A DNA stretch of 64,000 bases from Ostrinia nubilalis. Taxonomy: Eukaryota > Arthropoda > Insecta > Lepidoptera > Crambidae. The translations under genes were made by a program, and so were the position numbers. Within the stretch, counting starts at the first letter, position 1; the number at the start of each line of letters is the position of its first letter. Positions 28,801 to 33,625 of the stretch are shown piece after piece. A model generated the notes under the pieces. The model was given only the letters and a program-made list of their open reading frames with translations. It was not told the origin of the DNA and made no database searches. The stretch spans positions 3,906,001-3,970,000 of the forward strand of contig NC_087107.1 of the NCBI RefSeq assembly GCF_963855985.1. Direction: 5' to 3'.

Positions 28801-31076
28801 AGATAATATTTGAATTGATTTGTGCTATTTGCGTCCGTTATCTAATACTTACCTTCATGAGCTCATCTCTTTAAATGTCATCGGTGATCGTACGTGTTGC
28901 CTCGTAGAATATGACGTCTCATAAAATTATATGCATAATAATTTTATGGACTTATTTTACTATACTTATGTGTTTAAATCACACCAGATTGTTTTGTGCC
29001 TTAAGGAGAGTCGAGAGTCTATAGAGTCGATTAGGTATTATAATTATTTAATTAACTAAGAAAAAATTCTTTATTGTTCCTATGGAACCTCAATATTTCA
29101 AGTTATTTCTAGGATAGTACTTATTAAAAGTTTTGAAAGTCTTATATCTAGATTTAACATGAAATCCAAGAAAAAAGATAATGATTTTGATTCTCAGAGA
29201 ATGTTGTTCAAAAACCTAAAACTCGTATTTTACTTTGACTTGATTAGAGGTCAGCCAAACCTGATCAGTGATCACTATTTACAATAAGAAAAAGTTCGCG
29301 GATTCCACATTAGAGGACAAGGTATAGGTTATAAACAATATTATTTAGTGTATAATAGTGGTGGCAATTTTAGGTACAAAATCGAGCTTTGTAAATAAGC
29401 TTTTTAAATATTTTATATATTTGAGACCTTAAATCCTTGGATATGTCGTTGCACTCGTTGCCAGGTTGTGCCTTAGGCCTAGGATGCGCACCGCTATAGG
29501 CGGTTATCACTCCATTATTATATCGATTTTGCCCATACATTTTGACGTCGATAAAGTATATCACGGCGCGCATCCTAGGCCCACAGTAGCCGGGCTGATT
29601 TATTTTTATCGATTTTACGCGATAAGCCCATACATTTGTCATAAAATCGCCGATAAGATTTTATCACGGCGCACATCGTACTTAGCCCGACCGCGGCATA
29701 ATGTGGACGGCGGGTTTATCCGTTTCTTGATATGATTATAATAATTTATCATGGAATGTTAAGTTACATCATGAAATGATCAATTCTAGACCTGATTATG
29801 ACAGACCATAAATGAATAGGTAATGTCAAGCACCCATTCATCATCACCATCATCATTTCAGCCATAGGAAGTCTACTGCTGAACATAGGACTCCCCCAAT
29901 GATTTCCACAATGGCCGGTTGCGTGTGGCGGCCTGCATCCAGCGCCTTCCTAATTATATTCATAACATGATATAAATGGTTCTGCAAATTAATAGGCTCG
30001 AATAGGAAATAATCGTAATAGCAAGTGTGTGATATAACTACTCGTACGTTAGATAATTCTGAACCAATTTTCAGCTTTATCGATCTCACATATTATATTA
30101 TTGATTGGTATAGTCAATTGATTATTAGCTAGATTAATTAATTGATCGTTTCTCGAAATCCAGTTTACTAGCACGAACGAAAAAAGTTTTTACTAGAAAA
30201 CATTAAATATATTTGCTCTTGTTGTTTAGATATTTTATGAAAACCTCAACTATTTTGCGTAGGTAACCTATTTTAATAATAAAGAGTAAAACATTTTTTT
30301 AGTGTCGCTGCTTAGAATTAAAAAATATATTCATGAATTTTAGTTAATAAGTGACAATAAACTTTGTTACTATGACAACTGTTTATGTATTCATCAATGA
30401 CGTCATTCGTGTGATATGTAGCTGTGATTTCTTTAAACAAAGTAATGTAAATATTAAATACATTTTTTACAACTGGTAACGACTGTCCAATTCTAAATCT
30501 CACTTCTGTACTATATGAAAATTAAAATGAAGATTAACTAGGACGTAAACATGATGCTATTCGAACATGCAACTTATCAATACATGCAACTTATCATGAA
30601 CATGCAAACTTATCATGTACATGCAAACTTATCATGTACATGCAACTTAATTATCATGTAGTTAATGAGTTAATTGATTTTCGCAGACATCGATTTGTGA
30701 CATGATCAACAATGCTAATATTTATAGGCAATTACGTAATAATAGACTTAAAATTATTATAAATGCATCATAAAATATTACATTATTTGCTTTCTCTTGT
30801 TAGATGATTCGCAAAAATTAATTATTTTTCCTAACTCTACCAAACCAAACAAAATCACTAAGGCTGGGTTGCACCGACTTACTTTATCTTTGACAAACGT
30901 CCAAAATCTGTCTAACTCCATACAAAAAAACACCAGTTATCGTTATAGTTACGATCTAAGTTAGGTGGTGCTAGTGCTACTCAGCCTTACAGTAAGTATT
31001 TTTTCTTATTTCAAACTTTAAATTATAAAATGCTAAAGTATTTGTTGTTCTACTCACCCAATATAAAATGGCGCAT
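1..31076 (-). CDS. Serpin A, secreted serpin with long acidic insert (5-exon partial gene, continues past the left edge)
   Basis: Partial serpin gene. Exons (high to low): 31076-31058, 3957-3836, 1886-1172, 717-515 and 16-1. Codon phases join cleanly (phase 1, 0, 1, 0), giving about 358 residues before the window ends. Exon 1 plus the start of exon 2 encode a typical signal peptide (MRHFILVLCLAVGLSSA). Then come the helix A start (NELSTAIFQ), the shutter motif FSPLGYSAILAILAEGATG, a charged linker of about 126 residues, the strand 3A motif FNGMYFRGSWKQAF and LPYD, and the next exon begins GGRYA. Helices G-I, hinge, reactive loop and C-terminus lie outside the window, so inhibitory ability cannot be judged. 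Intron 1 is about 27 kb and full of transposons. Drosophila Spn100A is, from memory, also an unusually long serpin; relationship not tested. Family assignment is firm; the distant exon 1 rests on phase, signal-peptide fit and promoter. Confidence 0.85.
515..717 (-). CDS. Serpin A exon 4 (strand 3A region)
   Basis: A 203-bp exon with acceptor TGATTCCAG and donor GTAAGT. It begins with two bases that complete the codon left by exon 3 and encodes 67 further residues. It contains FNGMYFRGSWKQAF, matching the conserved N-x-x-Y/F-F-K/R-G-x-W of serpins, then VPMMKTRG and the LPYD end. It stops in phase 0 exactly as serpins B and C do at this position. Confidence 0.9.
789..856 (-). repeat. Partial SINE (GGACATTTTRCACTG block)
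   Basis: The block GGACATTTTGCACTGTGC, followed by CACCCAGACTAAT, matches the fuller SINE at 25930-26216, which has GGACATTTTACACTGCGC and CACCCAGTCCAAT. The middle is deleted here. It sits in serpin A intron 3. Confidence 0.4.
878..1023. mobile_element. MITE copy 1 (TGAGTTGCAC family) in serpin A intron 3
   Basis: Ends read GCTGAGTTGCACTA and TAGTGCAACTCAGC, an inverted pair. The middle carries TTTTGACGTTTGTTAAAG and a GTGTTTTTGTAT block. The same layout recurs at 30861-30989 and 48471-48586. No coding capacity. Confidence 0.7.
1172..1886 (-). CDS. Serpin A exon 3 (shutter region plus charged linker)
   Basis: An exon of 715 bp with acceptor CACTTTCAG and donor GTAAGT. The first 112 residues align with the usual serpin order (FSPLGYSA, then LAEGATGETREQL, then a region ending near EKYNPDQHY). 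The remaining 126 residues (roughly 1172-1550) are rich in D, E and K with proline and show no serpin motif. The helix F signature (IN-WV-x-T-G-I) seen in serpins B and C is missing. Serpin C spreads the equivalent region over two exons of 61 and 71 codons; here one exon of 238 codons does it. Two N-glycosylation sequons (NLT, NYT) are visible. Confidence 0.85.
2272..3791. mobile_element. Inverted-repeat element in serpin A intron 2
   Basis: The left end reads TTAAGGTTAGACCAGACC then AACGCGTGCAG. The right end, read in reverse, gives AAAGGTTCGGACAAACC then AACGCGTGCAG. Both arms are GC-rich with GATGGCGATGGCGACCA-like repeats over about 150-190 bp, in contrast to the AT-rich middle. No transposase is visible. 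The right arm ends about 45 bases from exon 2. A GC-rich stretch at 3130-3390 (AATAAA, then CGTCCGCG) could be remnant LTR or part of the same element. Confidence 0.45.
3836..3957 (-). CDS. Serpin A exon 2 (end of signal peptide and N-terminal strand/helix A start)
   Basis: The acceptor is a pyrimidine-rich TTTTCTGCATTTTCCAG just above 3957 and the donor is GTAATA below 3836. Length is 122 bp: 2 bases to complete the split codon plus 40 codons. It encodes the rest of the signal peptide (LCLAVGLSSA), an arginine-rich stretch, then DATNELSTAIFQ, where serpin helix A begins. It ends in phase 0, and exon 3 starts in phase 0 with GYIDDDKNIAFSP. Serpin C has an intron at the same place. Confidence 0.75.
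4209..4298. repeat. Left copy of long direct repeat flanking the nested LINE
   Basis: Ninety bases beginning GCATAAAGATTCCTAATTAC and ending CCAAAACATTAACATCA recur at 20203-20287 in the same orientation. The only clear difference is a 5-base indel (AAAAT). It is best explained as a target-site duplication of the LINE lying between. Confidence 0.75.
4701..5275. repeat. Motif array in LINE 5' region, left part (CTTAAAYGCCGTTAA-like)
   Basis: Copies or near copies in either orientation near 4701, 4871, 4899, 4964, 4994, 5066, 5116, 5231 and 5261. The core is GCCGTTAA, commonly preceded by CTTAAA or CTAAAA. Spacing is irregular, 30-110 bases. This part of the LINE has no ORF. Confidence 0.6.
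5690..6995 (-). pseudogene. RTE-type LINE fragment (reverse transcriptase C-terminal part, broken)
   Basis: Minus-strand blocks read TQRVMERAMPSIVSLRARIRNEEIRRKTKVTDITRRIAKIKW (5956-6351) and upstream RT pieces MHRGVRQGDVISPKLF and LRFADDIVVVAD (6326-6631). These are the RT (FADD) and C-terminal regions typical of lepidopteran RTE elements. The pieces lie in different frames with stops, so the copy is dead. It sits inside the 5' region of the CR1-type LINE, splitting the motif array. Confidence 0.8.
7080..7355 (+). mobile_element. Degenerate SINE or LINE 3'-end remnant
   Basis: Contains CATCATCAGCCCTTTACAG, GTCCACTGCTGGACTATGAG, then GTCCCTAAGTCGCCTCTTAC and GCCGTCACCACACGG. This string order is familiar from CR1/Zenon-like repeats of moths. 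No open frame remains. The family name is from memory and uncertain. Confidence 0.45.
7356..8030. other. AT-rich stretch with no gene seen
   Basis: Over 70 percent A+T, with no conserved reading frame and no copy of the 5' motif. The minus-strand open stretch at 7764-8099 is low-complexity Lys/Ile/Phe and looks accidental. Probably LINE 5' region or older inserted DNA. Confidence 0.4.
8031..8600. repeat. Motif array in LINE 5' region, right part
   Basis: Further hits of the same motif near 8031, 8141, 8216, 8238 (reversed), 8314, 8341 (reversed) and 8583 (reversed). The array resumes beyond the inserted RTE and CR1-like remnants and ends just before ORF1. Confidence 0.6.
8573..9436 (+). CDS. 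LINE ORF1 (coiled coil plus nucleic-acid-binding domain)
   Basis: Open for 288 codons; the first in-frame ATG is at 8696 and earlier sequence starts from GTG. Residues about 45-135 from the open start form a long heptad-rich coiled coil (repeated L/I, K, E, Q). The C-terminal half (about 140-285) has the pattern VYRIPNRKDPSKSTVIVELAS ... RKFNKTRKLNVSHLG ... LFLSETLTAKSRRLHFLARE ... YCWTSNGNIYLK. This resembles the FP-type domain shared by baculovirus FP proteins and ORF1 of several insect LINEs. It should bind element RNA in ribonucleoprotein particles. A gap of 568 bases separates it from ORF2. The 5' end of the frame runs into the motif array, so the true start is unclear. Confidence 0.7.
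   Translation: MVFALNGVIVIGRQTSELNITHGDKRRRLKDGDYDELTAFKMEIRSLLEIFQEAQTKQLDKLSNSIQEIRLQTSNINSTNQDIEKSLDFMSSQLDHLQTKIDGLEGQRKEVLSEITRLDDKCDLLEKSLKKTCIEIKFVPKADNENKENLFGYVHCLAKNLEIDMQPSDLRDVYRIPNRKDPSKSTVIVELASTLMKHRFLGSARKFNKTRKLNVSHLGIKTNTSPLFLSETLTAKSRRLHFLAREFARQEKYQYCWTSNGNIYLKKQEGSPYILVKDESQLCTLKS
10005..12549 (+). CDS. LINE ORF2 N-terminal part: endonuclease and reverse transcriptase, interrupted by BEL insertion
   Basis: ATG at 10005. Residues about 40-245 are an APE-type endonuclease (QNIRSINKNFDSL, PDIIVLTECW, VIAIYRPPS, LLGDININI, TDHSSV). Residues about 490-760 are a reverse transcriptase (NYRPISLLSTLSKIIEKV, NQYGFRSGKST, LDFAKAFDTV, GVPQGSVLGPSLF, FADDT near 698-701). The frame is open until the BEL LTR at 12550, where a stop follows shortly in the LTR. 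Codon 849 is split by the insertion and continues at 19272. Apart from that insertion I see no break. Confidence 0.85.
12550..12775 (-). repeat. BEL 3' LTR
   Basis: 226 bp, matching 19041-19266 exactly by eye. The outer flank carries CGTAG. The last codons and stop of the polyprotein overlap its inner edge by a few bases. Confidence 0.9.
12773..17944 (-). CDS. BEL/Pao gag-pol polyprotein (1723 aa)
   Basis: One uninterrupted frame from ATG at 17944. Order: coiled N-terminus (1-120); gag capsid-like region (about 130-300, FNGDYQQWLEFRDTF); zinc-knuckle cysteines (about 335-400, CQNCLRPGHNESRC); Pao-type aspartic protease near 457 (LLDNGSTGNFVTQ); RT about 700-960 with YVDD near 857; RNase H with TDAS near 1033 and PRLELCG; integrase with an HHCC zinc site (about 1350-1390), VDYAGPV, SDNG near 1487 and GGLWESAVK. 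Size is normal for BEL. The protease motif reads DNG where D-S/T-G is usual. No frameshift or stop seen, so the copy may be competent except for that residue. No envelope-like ORF. Confidence 0.93.
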   Translation of the reverse strand: MSEAKISQLVKRRGTIKSKITSFSNYINVVKDDSVLPNSPLFNEIKLRLEKIDALYEDFDTLQTEIEELTEDPDLRYQEREAIENQYYVAIGTARALLEPSPAAAALALNGSEVSSLDASTQRHNNFVRLPKIELPTFNGDYQQWLEFRDTFVSIIHSNDSMDEINKFHYLRACLRESASLVIKSLDFKANNYTAAWELLCKRYDNKRLLVNNHVQALFNINAIQKESSKALRYIVDITNKNLRALATLDQPTEHWDTLIIYMMSTKLDSTSNREWEEFRNNRSDPPTLDIFLTFLSNRADLLETLEETRNKGKIDQAPTTRAKSFIVSSSKPKSHCCPLCQKEHQLFSCDSFRRLPVETRILKVKEYKVCQNCLRPGHNESRCKLSHCKYCNIKHNTLLHKGSPQETVSHDSIVLSANSSQHKNCVNNTCHILLSTALVNVIDKRGKSHPARILLDNGSTGNFVTQDLCGRLNLPTRLASSKVTGINNQTSKSTQSCSLTLESYNGHYRTNIDCFVLPQITSLLPNTYIDIHDLNIPSGVCLADPNFNVPSTINLLVGADVFWSVIGTNRIQLGKNKPVLFETKFGWLVSGAISQPGPSNHVCMHINSNQDQSDLTRFWELDTIPPQYKHTLEELQCEKHFLETTRRDSNGRFIVSMPLNDSPDVLGESLFIAKRRFLSLELRLERDPSMKHLYLQFMTEYLDLGHMTEIIPKSNTKYCYLPHHGVYKESSSTTKLRVVFDASAKTSSGKSLNDIQRVGPTIQDEIFPILLRFRQHQFVVSADVEKMYRQINITQDQRPLQCILWRFDPSHPLKTYTLNTVTYGTASAPFLATRCLSQLGYDTTDPYVKRAICQDFYVDDFLSGADSIQDTINLCKNVTNSLNSAKFYLRKWHSNNVEILNAVCGRDASSDHLNLSYKEAAKTLGLYWNCSADTLSFSINLDSTQTIITKRLILSTISQVFDPLGLVSPCIVEAKVLIQNLWLQKCSWDEEVPLDIKKSYIEFASSLINLKYLQIPRCIKIHPSINTQIHVFTDASEKAYGACVYIRSVDENNCVNVQLLTSKSKVAPIKTATMPRLELCGALMGARLCAKVVSSITFQYVSCTCWTDSMIVLGWLSSQPNQLKSFVRHRVIEIQDSSFDWRYVPSKQNPADLVSRGVRADLIKHCPLWWSGPSFLKLDSQQWPDKPVQNNNNIKNLPETIITNFHTQNNNKLNNNSDNQCNLISKLILKLSSFTKLKRTLAFVLRFINNCHKNNPKLTGHLTISELNAATTQLLFISQQESFPDEYQSLINTGKLPHKNRLLSLTPFVDPNNLIRVGGRLSDSHYDYNVKHPILLCSKHRLSQLIFESLHKTYLHSGPQLLLATARHNYWILGGTRLAKRIVRACVKCCRFEGKTIQPIMGNLPNSRLHLEYPFLETGVDYAGPVLIADRKGRGCKLVKCYICVFVCLATKALHLELVSDLTKEAFIAALNRFIARRGRPQRIFSDNGTTFVGTFNELSSLLRDPSLSAHLTDKGIDFSFIPAYTPHFGGLWESAVKSIKHHLRRILELTHLTFEEMATLLIQVEAILNSRPITPISNDPSDLTCLTPAHFLIGRSIVSLPCPQLIEKRITSLQRFQRIEALKQHFWARFHNEYVFWLQRKTRWHTSHGKLREGSLVLIKDKSAPPLMWSLGRILRTLPGRDGIARVADIKTKKGVLRRAYNTICPLPTTLIEDETSRRAV
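19041..19266 (-). repeat. BEL 5' LTR
   Basis: 226 bp with outer flank CGTAG. The primer-binding-like sequence begins 2 bases inside it on the minus strand. Confidence 0.9.
19272..19675 (+). CDS. LINE ORF2 C-terminal part after the BEL insertion
   Basis: Starts directly after the second TSD copy and continues the reading frame: HLLKLERIQRSILKIAY, then RSFSFMGPYLY, ending in TAA. This is the usual cysteine-poor C-terminal tail of CR1/Jockey RTs. It cannot be translated with its front half now. Confidence 0.8.
19705..19810. repeat. CA/CACT microsatellite in LINE 3' UTR
   Basis: Alternating (CA)n and (ACTC)n for about 100 bases, ending in an uninterrupted CA run. Confidence 0.9.
20145..20202 (+). 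repeat. (CATTTT)n tail of the LINE
   Basis: About nine CATTTT units after GGACTAAATAAATAT. This is the 3' terminus of the LINE, directly abutting the right direct repeat. Confidence 0.85.
20203..20287. repeat. Right copy of long direct repeat flanking the nested LINE
   Basis: Starts directly after the (CATTTT)n tail and matches 4209-4298 apart from a 5-base gap. Unrelated DNA follows. Confidence 0.75.
20485..20552 (+). pseudogene. Short LINE 3'-ORF remnant
   Basis: GACTGCATCTCACTTAACAC ... GCGATTGCGGTCAAA matches the end of the LINE remnant at 46990-47050. Only about 65 bases survive. Confidence 0.5.
20553..21688. other. Non-coding intron DNA of serpin A, nothing recognised
   Basis: AT-rich with only short open frames. 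It includes ATCGAT-rich words around 20640-20720. I found no conserved motif. Confidence 0.4.
21689..21790 (+). mobile_element. RTE 3'-end fragment
   Basis: GGATACAGGCCGCTAACAAC, ATATGGAAATCATTAGGGG and CCAGTGGCTGAAATGATGAT followed by GAT repeats. This is the standard 3' terminus of moth RTE elements; the rest is missing. Confidence 0.7.
21919..22186. mobile_element. Long-palindrome MITE (TACAGGGTGTTAGG ends)
   Basis: Two arms of about 90 bp in perfect or near-perfect inversion: TACAGGGTGTTAGGTAAATG ... and CATTTTCCTAACACCCTGTA. The short middle reads TTTTCATACAAATCGG. Flanks are TA on both sides, in line with Tc1/mariner-type insertion. RNA from it would form one long hairpin. Confidence 0.75.
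22187..22545. other. Non-coding intron DNA, nothing recognised
   Basis: No open frame or repeat I could identify. Confidence 0.35.
22546..22747 (-). repeat. Common lepidopteran interspersed repeat (CTAGC...ATATTAGTA type), reverse copy
   Basis: Reads TACTAATATTATAAATGCGA at one end and CGCGGGCAAAAGCTAGTT at the other. It is the reverse of the copies at 52072 and 57136. No protein coding. Confidence 0.6.
22748..23758. other. Non-coding intron DNA, nothing recognised
   Basis: A GC-richer patch at 22900-23000 and short palindromic AT words. The plus-strand open stretch 23360-23551 has no family resemblance. Confidence 0.35.
23759..24048. repeat. Duplicated ~110-bp segment
   Basis: AATACTGTCTAAGGTCTGTA ... 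GATTTAAAACTGGAGTT occurs at 23759-23869 and again at 23938-24048, same orientation, with about four differences and a 68-base spacer. Confidence 0.75.
24049..25924. other. Non-coding intron DNA with minor repeats
   Basis: Holds a direct duplication of ACATTACCCCAGCAAAAT-like words (near 24560 and 24695), a SINE-related block CACCCAGACCAATACAAAC near 24936, and a GC-rich stretch at 25450-25530. No gene seen. Confidence 0.35.
25925..26216 (-). mobile_element. tRNA-headed SINE
   Basis: On the minus strand it begins GGCCGTTTGGTGTAGTGGTT (A box) and has GGTTCGATTCCCGC (B box) about 45 bases on. The body contains CATAGTACACAAGC and GTGTAAAATGTCC. The anticodon region cannot fold as a normal tRNA and the body continues past it, so this is a SINE, not a tRNA gene. 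Confidence 0.7.
26217..27534. other. AT-rich intron DNA, nothing recognised
   Basis: No conserved frame, SINE or inverted repeat noted. Confidence 0.35.
27535..27737 (+). repeat. Common lepidopteran interspersed repeat (ACTAGCTGACCCGGCGAAC type)
   Basis: Begins ACTAGCTGACCCGGCGAAC, has GGTTCAGCCGTTCTTGAGTT and ends TATATATAGATAG. Related in layout to the copies at 22546, 52072 and 57136, but a different subfamily. Confidence 0.6.
28294..28424. repeat. Inverted/direct repeat cluster (ATTATGCTAATTTATAAG)
   Basis: ATTATGCTAATTTATAAG faces TATAAATTAGCATAAT, and the block ACAATGTTAACTTTGTGTAC then repeats directly with a second ATTTAGCATAAT end. Probably a MITE with a partial tandem copy. Confidence 0.6.
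28483..28596. mobile_element. Small MITE (GCCCGTTTTCACCATCA ends)
   Basis: Arms of about 45 bp in inversion: GCCCGTTTTCACCATCATTC ... and ... GATTGATGGTGAAAACTGGC, with AGTGACCCCT facing AGGGGTCACT. The loop is about 30 bases. Confidence 0.7.
28597..29837. other. Non-coding intron DNA with a locally repeated GC-richer patch
   Basis: Between 29460 and 29740 the words GGCCTAGGATGCGCAC / GCGCATCCTAGGCC face each other and ATCACGGCGC recurs, suggesting a degenerate inverted-repeat element. The two overlapping open stretches there read through these repeats and resemble nothing. The rest holds no feature. Confidence 0.4.
29838..29955 (-). mobile_element. RTE 3'-end fragment
   Basis: CATCATTTCAGCCATAGGAAG ... 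ACATAGGACTCCCCCAATG ... GGCGGCCTGCATCCAGCGCC: the reverse complement of the RTE terminus. Confidence 0.7.
30565..30659. repeat. Five-copy tandem repeat (ACATGCAAACTTATCATGT)
   Basis: Units of 17, 18, 19, 19 and 22 bases with the shared core ACATGCAA(A)CTTATCA. Confidence 0.85.
30861..30989. mobile_element. MITE copy 2 (TGAGTTGCAC family)
   Basis: AAGGCTGGGTTGCACCGAC ... GGTGGTGCTAGTGCTACTCAGCCTT with an inner GACAAACGTCCAAAATCTGTC. Its edge lies 69 bases inside intron 1 from the serpin A exon 1 donor. Confidence 0.7.
31058..31076 (-). CDS. Serpin A exon 1 (start codon and first half of signal peptide)
   Basis: The coding part is ATG plus five codons and one extra base, followed by a GTGAGT donor (31057-31052). 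It reads MRHFIL and ends in phase 1. That is the same phase as the signal-peptide exons of serpins B and C. The acceptor at 3958 begins with two bases that complete a valine codon and continue LCLAVGLSSA, a textbook hydrophobic core. A TATA box lies 80 to 87 bases upstream. The exon is too short for ORF finders, and the join across 27 kb needs a transcript. Confidence 0.65.
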
Positions 31077-31128
31077 CTTGCAAGTGCGCTGCTCTCAATC
31101 TGAAATTAAAATTGCATACTTTAAATTT

Positions 31129-31163
31129 CAAACTGCATACAAATATGCGACGCTCTTTTTATA
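31129..31163 (-). promoter_or_regulatory. Core promoter of serpin A: TATA box and initiator
   Basis: On the minus strand TATAAAAA lies at 31163-31156. A pyrimidine-CA-type start context (TGCAGTTTG) lies at 31137-31129, with the A at 31134 about 29 bases after the first T of the TATA box. That is the expected spacing. It predicts a 5' UTR of about 58 nt before the ATG at 31076. The promoter is inferred from motif and spacing only. Confidence 0.5.
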
Positions 31164-32037
31164 GCTTGTAATACTCGAAAATTTTATGCGTTTACTGCCT
31201 TCCACGTTCTATTATAAAATTCAGTTCAGTTAGGCTGGGTTCTCACGGATTACAATGCTTTGTTATTTTAAATTGTAATTTTAAGTATTTTTACTATAGG
31301 AACTGTACTATGTTATGAATGTAAATTATGCGTAGCTGCGGCTTAGTAATAAAGGGTGATTTTCATTAAAGTTACTAACATAAGAAACATTATGAACATT
31401 TAAGTGGTTATTTTTAGTATATTCGTAACTATTATAAGAATGGTTTTCGAAAACGACAGTCTATTATGAGCGTTTTGCTCGAGTGTTTTCAAGAAAATAT
31501 TCATTGCCTGTGGTTGGTTTAGAATATTATATTTAGTTTAGCCAATCACAATCCTAAATTATTTACTCTTAATCCTGAACCTGAATCTTCTAAATATATT
31601 CATACTTGTGGATTAACTCATAAAGGGCCTGGGCCTTTTCATACTTAAAACTATCGTTTTGACATTTCAAATTGTACATTATTCTTCGCATTTAGCCTTA
31701 AGCGATATTTTAACATGATGCTCAAATATGTATCTCATACTCAATAGGTATATTCAAGCCTGTGATTGGTCTTAATGATGTAGCTACGTCAATAACATTT
31801 TATCACCGATGATCAGCGTAAGTCAACTCGAGAAAGCTAAAACTGTCACTCCATTAAATTGGCGAATAGCCATTGTGTTAATTCCTGTGTGTCGCCAATT
31901 CTAGAACGGTCTCTGTGGCATAGTTTGATTCATAAAGGGTCGCAAAGCAATATCTGAGTCCAATAAGACATATTTTAAAAGATGTCAGTACATAGATCAT
32001 AATACATTTTACACAGACACAGATAAAACACAGATTT
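31164..32037. other. Upstream flank of serpin A, nothing recognised
   Basis: AT-rich; several ATTGGTT/AACCAAT-like words around 31500-31560. No gene. Confidence 0.35.
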
Positions 32038-33623
32038 TTTAATGATAGATCGCCCGGAGTTAGGGTTTCTGATTTCTCGACTTATTTTTTTTCTCGAGTT
32101 TCGAGAATTCTCGAGGCCAAAGTCTCGAGTTTTCTCGGGTCTCGAGTCTTTTAATGAAAACTGCTGAAATCGGTTGAAATTTAATAAAAACACAGGTTTT
32201 TTTTAATCTAATATACCTACTTTTATGCACAACAATCAATATTAGAATTTAGTACCAGTTATTTTGGTAAGGAAAGTAACAAAAAATAAAATCTTCTTTC
32301 ATAATTAATATTTACTAATAATCATAACAAAAGTCATAAAGTCTCGTGTACTTTAAGGATAATCACTTGTTTTCTAAAGAACACAAGTCCAAATAGCAAA
32401 ATAACGATAAATAGTTTTTTTATGAACAAAAATAACTTTTTAATAAATTTTTAAATTTCTTACAGATAACGACTTGAATAAACTTTACGAGGAGGCACGA
32501 GTACCTAACCTAACGTCTGTTAGGTAAGGTAACTGTCTAGTTAACATGTTTTTCAGTCTTTAAATCAGTCAGAGTTAAACAAACATAATAAATATAGCAT
32601 ACTCGTTGGTGAACATTATTATTACTTAGTTTCGATTGAGATCATTACTTGCAAATCAAATCAGTTAAAAAAGGAAAGACTAGGCCAGTCTTAAAGCAAC
32701 GTTGACCTATTAAATAATTAAAAACTTACTTTTGTCTAAGAAAATAGGCTTTCAAGAATATTAAAGCTTCAAAATCGAAACTCGAGAATTCTCGAGCTCT
32801 GGTAATTTTTTTCTCGTCTCGAATGAAGCCAAATTTCTCGAGTTTTCTCGAGTTCGAGAAAGCTCGAGCAGAAACCCTACCCGGAGTCCTGCCAGCAGGA
32901 CTTAAAGTACTTCCGGTAGGACGCAAAATTAAAAGATCACAGTTTCGTAAGTATACATTGTACAAATTTCAAATTTACACGAAAAAATAGAGTGTTTCTC
33001 TCTCTTTCACCCAATAGTGCCCAAGATCGAAAAACGCGACTAACCGTTAGTCGGAGCCCGATGGCGCACGAGTATACACGGGGGCAGCGCGTTCGCGCTC
33101 GCGCGACACATTTTGACGCGCCGGGCGTGGAGTCGGCAACATTTTGGCGATAATATTATAATTAATGTGAAGTATTCCAGCCTAATCAAACATTTATAAT
33201 TTATTTCTTGTTTTTGTTTTTAATTTGTACTGTATTTGTAAGTGATAGGTGTAATTTCTAATACAAAGTGACGTACCAAAGTAATTAATTTAAAGTTCCT
33301 TATTATAGTTCCTATTAGTTAAGTTGAAAGAAGATAAACAAGTTTATAATATATTAAGAAAAGTAAAATACTGGTTAAACAAAATGATTCTACGACATGA
33401 CTTTTTATTTAATAAACACTAACCAAGTGTTTACTACTTCTGGTGAGGATGAGTTCAAATTTGAAGGTCACCGTACTGCTGGAAGGACCAGCAAGCAAAC
33501 ACGTACAAATTGCGTACTGCGGGCAGGACTTGCGATAATCTTCTGGCAGGACGTTTAGAACAAAAGACCAGTCCTTCCAGAAGAGCTTCCAGCAGGACAA
33601 AGCAGCGGGCGATCTATCATTAA
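32038..33623. mobile_element. Inverted-repeat element (TTTAATGATAGATCGCCCG ends) carrying a nested element
   Basis: TTTAATGATAGATCGCCCG at the left faces CGGGCGATCTATCATTAAA at the right. Internal CCTGCCAGCAGGAC / CCTTCCAGAAG-like words repeat near both ends. The CTCGAG-rich element at 32061-32879 was inserted within its left arm. Without that insert it is about 760 bp and non-coding. Confidence 0.6.
32061..32879. mobile_element. CTCGAG-rich hAT-like non-autonomous element
   Basis: Terminal inverted repeats TAGGGTTTCTG and CAGAAACCCTA, with an exact 8-bp duplication CCCGGAGT on both sides (32053-32060 and 32880-32887). An 8-bp TSD is the hAT hallmark. Both subterminal zones are packed with CTCGAG/TTCTCGA palindromes. 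No transposase. Confidence 0.8.
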
Positions 33624-33625
33624 AT

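Noticed and set aside
29370..29735. Pair of overlapping ~90-aa frames on opposite strands
   Set aside because: Created by a GC-richer inverted repeat; no family resemblance and no start context.
30565..30659. CRISPR-like repeat array
   Set aside because: Tandem without spacers.
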